Source: Ensifer adhaerens (GTDB taxonomy: Bacteria > Pseudomonadota > Alphaproteobacteria > Rhizobiales > Rhizobiaceae). From it: DNA of 64,000 bases. The stretch lies in contig OCMG01000004.1 in assembly GCA_900215285.1 (NCBI GenBank), positions 2,216,001 to 2,280,000 on the forward strand, in the 5' to 3' direction. This document shows positions 42,815-52,450 of this stretch, piece after piece. A program made the translations under genes and the position numbers. Within the stretch, counting starts at the first letter, position 1. Each line of letters opens with the position of its first letter. The notes below the pieces were generated by a model, which saw nothing but the letters and a program-made list of their open reading frames with translations, was not told where the DNA came from and searched no databases.

Positions 42815-45385
42815 TCACGCGCGTTCGACAAAACCATCCAGAACCCGCTTCTGTCCGGCGCGATCAAAATCCACCGTCAGCTTGTTGCCTTCCACTGCCG
42901 ACACATTGCCGTTGCCGAACTTGAGGTGGAAGACGCGGTCGCCGACCGAGAATTGCGACGGCGTGTCGACCGTGGATTTGGCGACCAACTCGCCCTGGAT
43001 CGTCTTGCCGCGCGGTCCGCTTTCGCCATAGCCGATGCGTTCCACCTGATGGCCGGAGCGGGAGCCCCAATTGTCTCGGGTGGCATCGTTGCGATTGGCC
43101 TGCGCGCGCTTCCAGCCTGGCGTCGAATAGGTATTCTGGAAGGGCTCCTGCTTGTCGAAGCGGGACTGGCCGTAGGGGTTGCGGCCGTAGCCGCCATAGT
43201 TGGAGCTCTGGCTTTCCGAGACCTCGACATGCTCAAGAGGAAGTTCTTCGAGAAAGCGCGAGGGGATGGTGGACTGCCAAAGGCCGTGGATGCGGCGGTT
43301 GGAGACGAACCAGATATGGGCGCGGCGCTTGGCGCGGGTGAGGCCGACATAGGCGAGGCGTCGTTCCTCCTCCAGGCCTGAGCGGCCGCCTTCGTCCAGC
43401 GAGCGCTGATGTGGAAACAAGCCTTCCTCCCAGCCGGGAAGGAAGACGGTCTCGAATTCCAGACCCTTGGCCGAATGCAGCGTCATGATGTTGACGGCAT
43501 CCATGTCCTCGTTCTTCTCGGCATCCATGACGAGGGCCACATGTTCGAGGAAGCCGCGCAGGCTCTCGAACTGCTCCATGGAGCGGATGAGTTCCTTCAG
43601 GTTTTCCAGACGGCCCGGCGCTTCGGCCGACTTGTCGTTCTGCCACATGGCGGTATAGCCGCTTTCGTCGAGAATCTGCTCGGCGAGTTCGGTATGCGGG
43701 GTGGTCTCGAGCAGCGACTGCCAGCGGCGGAAGTCGGTCACGACGTTGAACAGCGATTTGCGCGCCTGTGGCTTCAGCTCTTCCGTCTCGATCATATCGG
43801 ATGCGGCCGCGAGCATCGGTATATTGCGGGCGCGGGCGTAGGCATGCAGGGCGCTCTTGGTGCTATCGCCGATGCTGCGCTTGGGCGTATTGATAATGCG
43901 CTCGAAGGCGAGGTCGTCAGCGGGCTGGCATACGACGCGGAAGTAAGCCATGGCATCGCGGATTTCGAGGCGCTCATAGAAGCGCGGGCCGCCGACGACA
44001 CGGTAGTTGAGGCCAAGCGTGACGAAGCGGTCTTCAAATTCGCGCATCTGGAAGGAGGCGCGCACCAGGATCGCCATGTCGTTCAGCTTGTGCTTGCCGC
44101 GCTGGAGCTGTTCGATCTCCTCGCCGACGGCGCGGGCTTCCTCTTCGCTGTCCCACGCGGCGTGGACCTGCACCTTGTCATGATCGGGATCGAAGCGCTC
44201 GGTGAAGAGCGTCTTGCCGAGCCGGCCCTCGTTATGCGCGATCAGATGCCCTGCTGCGCCGAGAATATGACCGGTGGAGCGGTAGTTACGCTCCAGCTTG
44301 ATCACCTTTGCGCCGGGGAAGTCCTTTTCGAAGCGCAGGATATTGTCCACTTCCGCGCCGCGCCAGCCATAGATCGACTGGTCGTCATCGCCGACGCAGC
44401 AGATGTTGACCTTGTTTGCGCTCACGCTGTCGGCGCTTTGCGCCTGCGCTCCGCGAGGGCCTCGCAACGGCTCGGACGCCCCTTCGGGCTTGCGACCTTC
44501 GGCCGGGGAGGTCCCTCGCGACGGCGCAGAGCGCTGCGCCAGCAGCCGCAGCCACATATATTGGGCGGTGTTGGTGTCCTGATACTCGTCCACCAGAATA
44601 TAGCGGAAGCGCTCGTGATATTCCTTCAGCACGTCCGGGTTCTTCCTGAACATGCGGATGGGGTGCAGGAGAAGATCGCCGAAATCGCAGGCGTTGAGCG
44701 TCAGCAGCCGGTTCTGATAGGCGATGTAGAGTTCGCGGCCCTTGCCGTTCGCAAAGGCGCGGGCGTCGCCTTCGGGGATCTGGGCGGGGTCGAGGCCCTT
44801 GTTCTTCCAACCGTCGATCATGGCGGCGAACTGCTTGGCCGGCCAGCGCTTGTCGTCCACGCTTTCGGCCTGCAGGATCTGCTTGATCAGGCGGATGACG
44901 TCATCGGTATCGAGAATGGTGAAATCCGATTTCAGGCCAACGAGTTCGGCGTGACGGCGCAGCATCTTGACGCCGATCGAGTGGAAGGTGCCGAGCCAGG
45001 GCATGCCCTCGACCGCGCCGCCGACCAGCATGCCGATGCGCTCCTTCATCTCGCGCGCGGCCTTGTTGGTGAAGGTCACGGCCAGAATCTGGCTTGGATA
45101 GGCGCGGCCGGTCGCCAGAATATGGGCGATGCGGGTGGTGAGCACGCGTGTCTTGCCGGTGCCCGCGCCGGCGAGAACGAGAACCGGGCCTTCGGTTGTC
45201 TCAACGGCCTCGCGTTGCTCTGGATTCAACCCGTCGAGATAGTCGGGGGCTGCCCGTGCGGCATCGCGCTGTGCCATGGCGCGGGCGGCAATGCCGCCGC
45301 CACTGTTGTTGCCATTGACAGGGCGCTGGGGAGCGGGTTCCGGCTCGTCGCCGAAAAAGGGCATGTCATCGAAACGATTCATCAT
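42815..45385 (-). CDS. uvrD: UvrD/PcrA-type DNA helicase with an in-frame insertion
   Basis: The 856-residue superfamily 1A helicase has Q motif GLNPEQREAV, Walker A GAGTGKTRVL, motif II LVDEYQDTNTAQY, motif III GDDDQSIYGWRGA, and motifs V/VI (LHSAKGLEFE, YVGLTRAK). Its C-terminal tail, FHLKFGNGNVSAVEGNKL, is the Tudor-like UvrD tail. It unwinds DNA in excision and mismatch repair. About 40 residues (SAPSRGTSPAEGRKPEGASE and on) between motifs II and III are extra and come from the palindromic element at 44432-44540. The reading frame is kept. Confidence 0.93.
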   Translation of the reverse strand: MMNRFDDMPFFGDEPEPAPQRPVNGNNSGGGIAARAMAQRDAARAAPDYLDGLNPEQREAVETTEGPVLVLAGAGTGKTRVLTTRIAHILATGRAYPSQILAVTFTNKAAREMKERIGMLVGGAVEGMPWLGTFHSIGVKMLRRHAELVGLKSDFTILDTDDVIRLIKQILQAESVDDKRWPAKQFAAMIDGWKNKGLDPAQIPEGDARAFANGKGRELYIAYQNRLLTLNACDFGDLLLHPIRMFRKNPDVLKEYHERFRYILVDEYQDTNTAQYMWLRLLAQRSAPSRGTSPAEGRKPEGASEPLRGPRGAQAQSADSVSANKVNICCVGDDDQSIYGWRGAEVDNILRFEKDFPGAKVIKLERNYRSTGHILGAAGHLIAHNEGRLGKTLFTERFDPDHDKVQVHAAWDSEEEARAVGEEIEQLQRGKHKLNDMAILVRASFQMREFEDRFVTLGLNYRVVGGPRFYERLEIRDAMAYFRVVCQPADDLAFERIINTPKRSIGDSTKSALHAYARARNIPMLAAASDMIETEELKPQARKSLFNVVTDFRRWQSLLETTPHTELAEQILDESGYTAMWQNDKSAEAPGRLENLKELIRSMEQFESLRGFLEHVALVMDAEKNEDMDAVNIMTLHSAKGLEFETVFLPGWEEGLFPHQRSLDEGGRSGLEEERRLAYVGLTRAKRRAHIWFVSNRRIHGLWQSTIPSRFLEELPLEHVEVSESQSSNYGGYGRNPYGQSRFDKQEPFQNTYSTPGWKRAQANRNDATRDNWGSRSGHQVERIGYGESGPRGKTIQGELVAKSTVDTPSQFSVGDRVFHLKFGNGNVSAVEGNKLTVDFDRAGQKRVLDGFVERA
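44432..44540. repeat. ~109-bp palindromic element inserted in-frame in uvrD
   Basis: The two ends (44432-44463 and 44508-44540) are imperfect inverted repeats, sharing CGCGAGGG-CTC ends and GCGC/TGCGCC segments. It codes for a low-complexity loop. Size and fold resemble rhizobial intergenic mosaic and RPE-type elements that insert in coding sequence. Confidence 0.65.
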
Positions 45386-45524
45386 GCCTGCAATCTAGTG
45401 ATTTTGAGGGGGAATGGCAAAGACAAGAGAACAAAACGGGGGTGAATACTTCGTCATCCACGGAATTGAGGCTCGACAGGGCATGTTTGCTGCTTCATTT
45501 AGGGAGCCTAAAAGGAGGATCATC

Positions 45525-46937
45525 ATGGCTCTGGAAGGCGTGCGTTCGGGACTTCGCAATGAAGCGGGGATTGCTGCGGTGCTGGGCATTCTCAAGCAGG
45601 CGTTCGGCGAGCGGTTCCAGACGGGGCAGGCGGTCCGCGAACAGCATGCGCATACGACGACCTATCTGCCGGCGCAATTGCCGGACGGCGTCGTGTTCGT
45701 CGAGTCGGCGCAGGAGGTCCGGGACGTGGTTCTCGCCTGCGCGGAACACAAGGTTCCGCTGATTCCCTTCGGGACGGGGTCGTCGCTGGAGGGGCAGGTG
45801 AATGCCGCGGCGGGCGGGATTTCCATCGATTTCAGCCGGATGAATCGGGTTCTTGAAGTCAATGCGGAGGATCTCGACTGCACGGTCGAGCCGGGTGTCA
45901 CGCGCGAACAGTTGAATGAATATCTGCGCGATACCGGTCTGTTCTTTCCAATCGACCCGGGCGCCAATGCGTCCATCGGCGGCATGACGGCGACGCGGGC
46001 TTCGGGGACGAATGCCGTGCGCTACGGCACGATGAAGGACAACGTGCTCGCCGTGACGGCGGTCATGGCCAATGGCGAGGAGATCCGCACGGCGCGGCGC
46101 GCCCGCAAGTCGTCCGCCGGCTACGATCTGACCCGCCTGATGGTGGGCGCGGAAGGGACGCTGGGCGTGCTCACCTCCATCACGCTCAGGCTGCAGGGCA
46201 TTCCGGAGATGATTGCCGGCGGGGTCTGCGGATTTCCGACGCTGAAGGACGCGGCGAGCGCAGTCAGCATGACGATCCAGATGGGAATTCCGGTTGCGCG
46301 GATCGAGCTGCTCAACGATGCGCAGGTGGCGGCCTGCAACGCCTATTCCGATCTGTCCCTTGCCGTCCAGCCGACCCTCTTCGTCGAGTTCCACGGAACC
46401 GCCGAGACAGTCCGGCTGCAGTCGGAGCAGTTTGCCGAGATCGTCTCGGAGAATGGCGGCGGAGCGTTCGAATGGTCCACGGATGCCGCGGCGCGGGCGA
46501 AGCTGTGGAAGGCGCGTCACAACGCCTATTTCTCTGCCAAGGCGCTCATTCCGGGAACCGCGGCGCTGTCGACGGATGTCTGCGTGCCGATCTCGCGGTT
46601 TGCCGATTGCGTGGCCGAGACGGAAGCCGACATCCTTGAAAGCGGTTTCACCGCGCCCATCGTCGGCCATGCAGGCGACGGAAATTTTCATGTCCTTGTT
46701 CTCTTCGACGACAAGAATATCGATGAAATCGCGCGGGTCGAGGCGTTCTGCGCGCGTCTCAATGCCCGCGCGCTGGCCATGGACGGTACATGTACCGGCG
46801 AGCACGGGATCGGGCAGGGCAAGCAGCCCTTCCTCATTGACGAGCTGGGGGCGGCGGTTGACGTCATGCGCCAGGTCAAGCATGCGCTCGATCCGGACAA
46901 TATCATGAACCCGGGCAAGATTTTTACGCTGGATTAA
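45525..46937 (+). CDS. FAD-binding 2-hydroxyacid dehydrogenase (GlcD/D-lactate dehydrogenase-like)
   Basis: The 470-residue protein has the PCMH FAD-binding domain (PFGTGSSLEGQVNAAAGG, VEPGVTREQLNEYLRD, DPGANASIGGMTATRASG, LMVGAEGTLGVLTSI). It also has the C-terminal oxidase domain with GHAGDGNFH, and GTCTGEHGIGQGK near the end. It probably oxidises D-lactate or another D-2-hydroxyacid, feeding electrons to cytochrome or an ETF. AAAGGAGG lies before ATG 45525. It is divergent from uvrD. Confidence 0.89.
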   Translation: MALEGVRSGLRNEAGIAAVLGILKQAFGERFQTGQAVREQHAHTTTYLPAQLPDGVVFVESAQEVRDVVLACAEHKVPLIPFGTGSSLEGQVNAAAGGISIDFSRMNRVLEVNAEDLDCTVEPGVTREQLNEYLRDTGLFFPIDPGANASIGGMTATRASGTNAVRYGTMKDNVLAVTAVMANGEEIRTARRARKSSAGYDLTRLMVGAEGTLGVLTSITLRLQGIPEMIAGGVCGFPTLKDAASAVSMTIQMGIPVARIELLNDAQVAACNAYSDLSLAVQPTLFVEFHGTAETVRLQSEQFAEIVSENGGGAFEWSTDAAARAKLWKARHNAYFSAKALIPGTAALSTDVCVPISRFADCVAETEADILESGFTAPIVGHAGDGNFHVLVLFDDKNIDEIARVEAFCARLNARALAMDGTCTGEHGIGQGKQPFLIDELGAAVDVMRQVKHALDPDNIMNPGKIFTLD

Positions 46938-47057
46938 GTCGCTAATTCTGCGCTTGGTCACGCATTTGTCTTGTTCGCGCGCCATGTCGCGGGCTACTCT
47001 GTCACATGTCGGTTTGTACGGCCATTAAGTGCCGGAATCAGGTAGGGAATTGGGCGA

Positions 47058-50000
47058 TTGTCGGTGCTCGGCCGGATCATGGTTGGCATTGCGGGACTGG
47101 TGGTTCTGGCGCTGTTTGCGGCGCTGGTGGCGCCCTATTTCGTCGACTGGACGGGCTTTCGCCAGGATTTCGAGCGCCGTGCTTCACTGATCCTCGGCAA
47201 GAAGGTCGAGGTGCATGGCGCAGTCAGCGCCCGGCTCATTCCATTTCCCTCCGTCACCATGGAAGATGTGACCATCGGGCGTGACGATGACGGCAAGCCG
47301 CTGGTGACGGCCGCTCGCTTCGCCATGGACATGGAAATCGCTCCCTTCCTCTCGGGCGAGGCGCGCATCTTTGAAATGCGCATCATCGAGCCCAAGGTGC
47401 ATATCGCGCTTCAGAAGGACGGGACGCTCGATTGGGCAAAGACCGGCAACCCGTCGATTCCGGCCAAGATCGTCGTGCTTGAGAATGTTCGCGTCAGCGG
47501 CGGCGAAGTAACCTTCGATGATCACCAGACAGGACGCACCCGCAAGCTCACCGGACTCGATTTCACGGCATCGGCAAAATCGCTGACCGGGCCGTGGCAC
47601 TTCGAGGGCAAGGGACTCGTCGATGGCGTGGCCGGCAAGTTCACGATCAACACGGGCGTGCGCGACGCGAAGGGGGAGTTGCGTGTCGCCTCCCACATCA
47701 CGCCGGACGCCTTGCCGGTGACGGCAGATCTCGAGGGCACATTGAGGCTGGTCGACCTCAAGCTGCGCTATGACGGTACGTTCAATGCCGGCTATGGTGC
47801 GAAGAAGCCGGGCGATGCCGCACCCGTACGCATCAAGGGCGCCTTCGAACTCGCCAGCGACCGGGTGCGCCTGCCGCAATATCAGCTCGACATGGGCCCC
47901 GTCAGCGATCCCTATTCGATCACGGGCGAGGCGACGCTCGACACCGGTCTCAATCCGCAGTTCCTGCTGACGGCAGACGGCCAGCAGGTGGATATGAATG
48001 CGATCGGGGCGAGCGGCGAGGGTGCCAAGCGCTCGCGCAGCGAACAGGTCCTCACGGCGCAGCAAAGGCTGGAGACGTTTCTGGCCCTGCTCGCCGACAT
48101 TCCCGTTCCACCGGTTCCCGGCAAGGCCACGCTGAAGCTGCCAGCCATTGTCTCGGCCGATACCTCCTTTCGCGATGTGACTGTCGTCGCCGAACCGAAC
48201 GGAAAGGGCTGGAAGCTCGATCAGGTTTCCGTCGAGCTGCCGGGGCGCACGAAGGTCGAGGCAAACGGCGTTCTTGACCTCTCCGACAAACGCTCCTTCA
48301 AGGGCACGCTCACCGCAGCGTCCAGCCAGCCGTCCGGCCTGTCCGCGTGGCTTGCCGGCGAGGTCGCGCCGCAGATCCGCAATCTCAATGCGCTCGGTTT
48401 TTCGGCCGATGTGACCATCGACGATCATGTGCAACGGTTCGAGAACCTGGAACTGGCGGCCGGCGGGGCGATCCTCAAGGGGCACGTGGAACGGCAGGTG
48501 CCGGATGACGGCGGGCCGGCGTCTCTCGCCATCAAGCTGTCCGGGGGTGACCTCGATTTCGACGCCATGCGCGCGGTCGCCAGTCTTGCCACCGGCAAGG
48601 ACACCGGCGAAGCCTTCCTGGCACAGACGATTTCCGCCGATCTGCAGTTCCGCAATCTGGCCTCGCAGGGTCTCGTTGCAAGCGATGTCGCGACCAATCT
48701 CAGCCTCAAGGGCGGCAAGCTGCAGATCGACAAGCTGACCATCGGCGATCTCGCAGGCGCATCGCTCGATCTCACCGGCAGCGCCGCGGGGAGCGTGGCG
48801 GCGCCTGTCCTCGATCTCAAGGGCCGGCTCAAATCGGCCGATCCGCGTGCGTTTCTTTTGCTGGCAGAGCGTAGTCTGCCGCATCATCCGGCGATTTCGG
48901 CGCTGGCCCACAACGCGCATTATTTCGCCGACACCAATATCGGTTTCGAACTTGCTGCGGGACGATCCGGCTCCTGGCCGTTTTCGGCTACGCTGCAGGG
49001 AACGACGAACGGAACCAAGGTCGCTTTCAAGTTACAGGGACAGGATGTTTCGCTTTCGCCCGGCACGAACCTCGACATCGAACTGAACGCGGAAAATGAC
49101 AATTACGCGGCCCTGATGGGGCAGGCGGGCTTCACGCTGCTGCCGATGCTGGAGGGCAGCCATGGGGCCGCCTCGGTCAAGATTACCCGCTCGGGGGCGA
49201 ATCCCGCGCAGATCGTTCTCAACGCGCAGACCGGCACGACGGGGTTCAACGCGAAGGGAACAGGAAACCTGTCTGCGGCGCATTTCCTCGAAGGGCAATA
49301 CAAGATCCTGCTCGACAGCGAGGATATCGAGCCCTTCCTGCTGGTGACCGGCAACAGCCTGCCGAATATTGGCGATGGTCTGCCACTGTCGGTAACGGCG
49401 ACGCTTGATGTCAAGCCGGATGCCTATGTCGTGTCTTCTCTTGCCGGCAAGGCGCTGGATGAAAATGTCGCGGGCAGCCTGACGCTTGGCCGGGATGCCG
49501 CGCGGCTGTTGACCGGGGACCTCTCCGTCAAGTCGCTCGATGCCGGCTGGCTTGCGGAACTTGTTTCCGGTCCGCTCAAGGACGCCAATGGAGGATTTTC
49601 CGCGCAGGCGTTTCCCGCGCCCGCAAACGGACCCTTCAGCGCCGACCTGCGGCTGTCGGCCGCCAACTTCTGGCTTGGTTACGGCACGCCGATCCGTGAT
49701 TTCTCGGGTCGGTTCCGGTATGGCGCGGGGGCCGTCGCGATCGAGGATGCCAGCGGCCAGTTTGCCGGCGGGGCTGCGACTGGTGCGCTTTCGCTGACCG
49801 TCGGTGAGGGGCAGGGCTTCCTGCGCGGCAAATTCAAGGTCAAGGAGGCGGATCTCGGCAAGCTCTCCTGGCGCACGGGCGACGACACGCCGATTGTGTC
49901 CGGCAATGCCGACATTGCCCTCGGCATTGAAAGCTCCGGGGCGAATGCAAGGCAGCTTGCCGCGCAACTCAGTGGTTCAGGCAGCGTGTCGATCCCCGCG

Positions 50001-50804
50001 CTGCAGATCAGCGGTTTCAACGGAGGCGCGTTGCCGGCCATTCTTGCCGGGGCCGACAAGATCGATGGCGACATCAATGCGGGCAAGGTCGCAAGCATGG
50101 CCGCACCGATCATCATCAAGGGGCAGACCAGGGTGGAGAACGTGGCGCTGCCTCTCTCCATTTCGAGTGGCAGGCTGATGGTCCAGAACGCGCGCGCCGA
50201 AAACCCGGAAATGCGCCTGAGTTTCGACGGTTCGGTGGGGATCGCCGAAGGGACGTTGCGCGGCGACCTGCGCGCCAGCTTCAAGCAGGGCGTCGACGAG
50301 GTCGCCGGCGCGGAGCCGGCCCTGACGCTGCGTTTCGGGGGCACCGTGGCGAGCCCGACCTCGTCGCTGGATGCGACGGAGCTTGCCAATTATCTTTCCC
50401 TGCGGGCCTTCGAGCGCGAGCGGCGCAAGGCTGACCTGTTGCAGGGGCGGCTGGCCGAACGCCAGCGCCTGCGCCGGGAAGCGATCTATTATCGTGGGCT
50501 GGACGAGGCCCGCGAGAAGGCGCGGATTGAGGCGGAGAAAAAGGCGGAAGCCGAACGCGTGGCCGAAGAGGCGGCGAAGGCCGCCGCTGAAAGGGCGGCC
50601 GCTGAAAAGGCTGCAGCCGAGAAGGGTGCTGCTGACAAGGCCGCAGCGGACAGGGCGGCTGCCGACAAGTCTGCGCCGGATAAGGCCGGCCAGAAAACAA
50701 ATTCCATTCCACAGCTGAAGAACCCGCGCTCCGGTTTCGGCGAGCCGGGCTTCCAGCCGGACGTCATTCGCGGCGGCCCGCTGGCGCCGCCGAGCGCGAA
50801 TTGA
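47058..50804 (+). CDS. Giant AsmA family protein
   Basis: The 1248-residue protein has one N-terminal membrane helix (VGIAGLVVLALFAALVAPYFVDW), an AsmA N-terminal domain (LIPFPSVTMEDVTIG), long beta-rich repeats, and an AsmA-like C-terminal domain. It ends in a ~100-residue highly charged tail rich in Ala/Glu/Lys repeats (KAAAERAAAEKAAAEKG). AsmA-type proteins bridge membranes and are implicated in phospholipid transport to the outer membrane. TTG 47058 is chosen because AGGGA precedes it; GTG 47064 and ATG 47079 are possible. Confidence 0.87.
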   Translation: MSVLGRIMVGIAGLVVLALFAALVAPYFVDWTGFRQDFERRASLILGKKVEVHGAVSARLIPFPSVTMEDVTIGRDDDGKPLVTAARFAMDMEIAPFLSGEARIFEMRIIEPKVHIALQKDGTLDWAKTGNPSIPAKIVVLENVRVSGGEVTFDDHQTGRTRKLTGLDFTASAKSLTGPWHFEGKGLVDGVAGKFTINTGVRDAKGELRVASHITPDALPVTADLEGTLRLVDLKLRYDGTFNAGYGAKKPGDAAPVRIKGAFELASDRVRLPQYQLDMGPVSDPYSITGEATLDTGLNPQFLLTADGQQVDMNAIGASGEGAKRSRSEQVLTAQQRLETFLALLADIPVPPVPGKATLKLPAIVSADTSFRDVTVVAEPNGKGWKLDQVSVELPGRTKVEANGVLDLSDKRSFKGTLTAASSQPSGLSAWLAGEVAPQIRNLNALGFSADVTIDDHVQRFENLELAAGGAILKGHVERQVPDDGGPASLAIKLSGGDLDFDAMRAVASLATGKDTGEAFLAQTISADLQFRNLASQGLVASDVATNLSLKGGKLQIDKLTIGDLAGASLDLTGSAAGSVAAPVLDLKGRLKSADPRAFLLLAERSLPHHPAISALAHNAHYFADTNIGFELAAGRSGSWPFSATLQGTTNGTKVAFKLQGQDVSLSPGTNLDIELNAENDNYAALMGQAGFTLLPMLEGSHGAASVKITRSGANPAQIVLNAQTGTTGFNAKGTGNLSAAHFLEGQYKILLDSEDIEPFLLVTGNSLPNIGDGLPLSVTATLDVKPDAYVVSSLAGKALDENVAGSLTLGRDAARLLTGDLSVKSLDAGWLAELVSGPLKDANGGFSAQAFPAPANGPFSADLRLSAANFWLGYGTPIRDFSGRFRYGAGAVAIEDASGQFAGGAATGALSLTVGEGQGFLRGKFKVKEADLGKLSWRTGDDTPIVSGNADIALGIESSGANARQLAAQLSGSGSVSIPALQISGFNGGALPAILAGADKIDGDINAGKVASMAAPIIIKGQTRVENVALPLSISSGRLMVQNARAENPEMRLSFDGSVGIAEGTLRGDLRASFKQGVDEVAGAEPALTLRFGGTVASPTSSLDATELANYLSLRAFERERRKADLLQGRLAERQRLRREAIYYRGLDEAREKARIEAEKKAEAERVAEEAAKAAAERAAAEKAAAEKGAADKAAADRAAADKSAPDKAGQKTNSIPQLKNPRSGFGEPGFQPDVIRGGPLAPPSAN

Positions 50805-50819
50805 TCTCCTGCGCGTTTA

Positions 50820-51035
50820 TCAGGATAAGGGGCGCTTCAGGTCTTTCAGCACATGGACGCGGATCGCTGAAGACAGATTGCTATCGGGGTCGCGAGCTTC
50901 GTCTATCTCGGTCAGCAGGGCGGCGATCGACATGTTGCGGGCGCGCGCGATCGCCATCGCCTCGGTCCAGAATTCGTCTTCAAGGGAAAATGATGTGCGA
51001 TGACCGCGCAGCGTGACGGAGTGTTTCCGGATCAC
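50820..51035 (-). CDS. Ribbon-helix-helix domain protein
   Basis: The 71-residue protein is RHH_4-like: VTLRGHRTSFSLEDEFWTEAMAIARARNMSIAALLTEID, with the basic N-terminal strand that would bind DNA. It is often found next to DUF4169 and sspB in Rhizobiales, as here. Its start overlaps the DUF4169 stop by four bases (ATGA). Regulatory targets are unknown. Confidence 0.82.
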   Translation of the reverse strand: MIRKHSVTLRGHRTSFSLEDEFWTEAMAIARARNMSIAALLTEIDEARDPDSNLSSAIRVHVLKDLKRPLS

Positions 51036-51253
51036 GCGCCGCTGTCTCCGTCGCGGTCAGCCTTGTCGGCGTCCGTCTTCTCGAGCCGGCCCTGATCGAG
51101 CACCTTTGCGGCCTTGTCGTTGAGGGCTTTGGTCAGCGATTTTTCAGCCTTCGTCCGGCCGTGGGAAAGCCTGTTCTGCTCGGCCGTCCTTTCCTTCTCG
51201 GCGCGTTCTGCGCGCTTGCGGAACTGGCGGAGATTGACGACGTCGGCAGCCAC
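51032..51253 (-). CDS. DUF4169 family protein
   Basis: The 73-residue, highly charged protein starts with the family signature VVNLRQFRKRAERAEKERTAEQNRLSHGRTKAEK. DUF4169 has no known function and occurs in alphaproteobacteria. It lies five bases downstream of sspB and overlaps the RHH gene, so three genes form one operon. Confidence 0.85.
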   Translation of the reverse strand: MAADVVNLRQFRKRAERAEKERTAEQNRLSHGRTKAEKSLTKALNDKAAKVLDQGRLEKTDADKADRDGDSGA

Positions 51254-51258
51254 GGACG

Positions 51259-51765
51259 TTACTGCTTCTTGCGAAAGGCATCCAGGGAAACCACCGATGC
51301 GCCGGCCTTCTCGCCATCGGCCGGCTTTGCGGCGTCAGTTGCGGTTTCAACCGGGGTCACGAAGGCTGCGACGTCCTCGTCCTCGACGATTTCCATGCCT
51401 GCATCGGCCGCGACGTCGAATTCCAGTTCGAAATTGACGGAGGGGTCATAGAAACCCCGAATGGCGTTGAAGGGGATGACCAGCTTTTCCGGCGTGTCCG
51501 AGAAGGAGAGGCCGATTTCAAAACCGGTGTCCGTGACCTTCAGGTCCCAGAACTGGTGCTGGATGACGATCGTCATCTGCTCCGGATACTTGCTCTTGAG
51601 GTGCTGCGACAGGCGTACGCCCGGAGCGCCGGTGAGGAAGGTGATGAAGAAATGGTGCTCACCCGGCAGGCTGTTGGTCGCGGCGACTTCGCCGAGCACC
51701 TTGCGGATCACGCCGCGCAATGCGTCCTGTGCGAGAATGTCGTACCGGATGTGATCCTGCCCCAT
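51259..51765 (-). CDS. sspB: SspB-alpha, ClpXP adaptor
   Basis: The 168-residue protein has the SspB beta-fold (YDILAQDALRGVIRKVLGEV, HHFFITFLTGAPGVRLS, MTIVIQHQFWDLKV, FEIGLSFSDTPEKLVIPFNAI) and the acidic linker leading to the C-terminal ClpX-binding tail (GASVVSLDAFRKKQ). It binds ssrA-tagged proteins and delivers them to ClpXP. The tmRNA gene lies in the next gap on the same strand, pairing tag maker and tag reader. Confidence 0.92.
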   Translation of the reverse strand: MGQDHIRYDILAQDALRGVIRKVLGEVAATNSLPGEHHFFITFLTGAPGVRLSQHLKSKYPEQMTIVIQHQFWDLKVTDTGFEIGLSFSDTPEKLVIPFNAIRGFYDPSVNFELEFDVAADAGMEIVEDEDVAAFVTPVETATDAAKPADGEKAGASVVSLDAFRKKQ

Positions 51766-51924
51766 ACTGTGACCGCCTTCCTGAATATCGTTACCAGCTA
51801 TCTATGCCACGAACCGGGCATTCCGAAAACCCGCTATATGCGAGCCCATCTGCTACAGCAATATAATTGATTCCGCCAATGGGGAGAAGGTGAGGCACGC
51901 GCAACATGAAATGCAGGAAGGTTA

Positions 51925-52280
51925 GGTGGAGGTTTCTGTTGCCAGGTACCTCCGAACCCCGCCTTAAGGTGCTAACCCAAAGGACTTAGGTCGGATTTCC
52001 CGCACCGCGATTAAGCAGCGAGAGCATAACCCTTAGCGTTGTTGTCGTTTGCAACTACACTTGTGACCCGATAACGGCGGTATCATGCCGGGCAAAAAGT
52101 CGATCTTTACACCCTTGTCGATCCTATTTCGCCCCCATCAGAAGCCGCTCGCAGCAGTGATCCTCAATGACCATGCTTTCAGCGGTTTCTGGTGGAGGCG
52201 CCGGGTACCGCCCCCGGGTCCAATAGGTTTATTCCATCGCCCGTTTATTGCCATAGCCGCCCCGAAAGACGGCACTGTTC
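51925..52280 (-). ncRNA. ssrA: Two-piece permuted tmRNA (ssrA)
   Basis: Read on the minus strand. The acceptor piece (about 52278-52190) ends CGCCTCC-ACCA at 52190. A ~53-base intervening loop follows. The coding piece starts GGGGGCGAAATAGGATCGAC at 52136 and contains the tag ORF GCAAAC...TAA (52052-52011), coding ANDNNAKGYALAA. GGGGGCG and CGCCTCC form a 7-bp acceptor stem with a G3-U70 pair, the alanine identity element. The piece order (acceptor first, coding second) is the circularly permuted alphaproteobacterial form. The exact 3' end of the coding piece (near 51925) is uncertain. Confidence 0.93.
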
Positions 52281-52450
52281 ATATAAGTGTTATGCGGCGC
52301 GATGAAAAGAGCCGGAGGTCAAAACAGTTGCGTATTGCGAGCGGTGTTTTTGCGCATAGTGACAATCTCTGCTTGACTTGAGCCGGATTCAACTAAACAT
52401 TTCAATATCAGCATGCATGACAAGCATCGGGAAAGCAGGGAGCGAAGACC

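Noticed and set aside
50570..50690. Repetitive Ala/Lys-coding DNA as a CRISPR or tandem repeat array
   Set aside because: It is in-frame low-complexity coding sequence at the end of the AsmA protein; units are not identical and there are no spacers.
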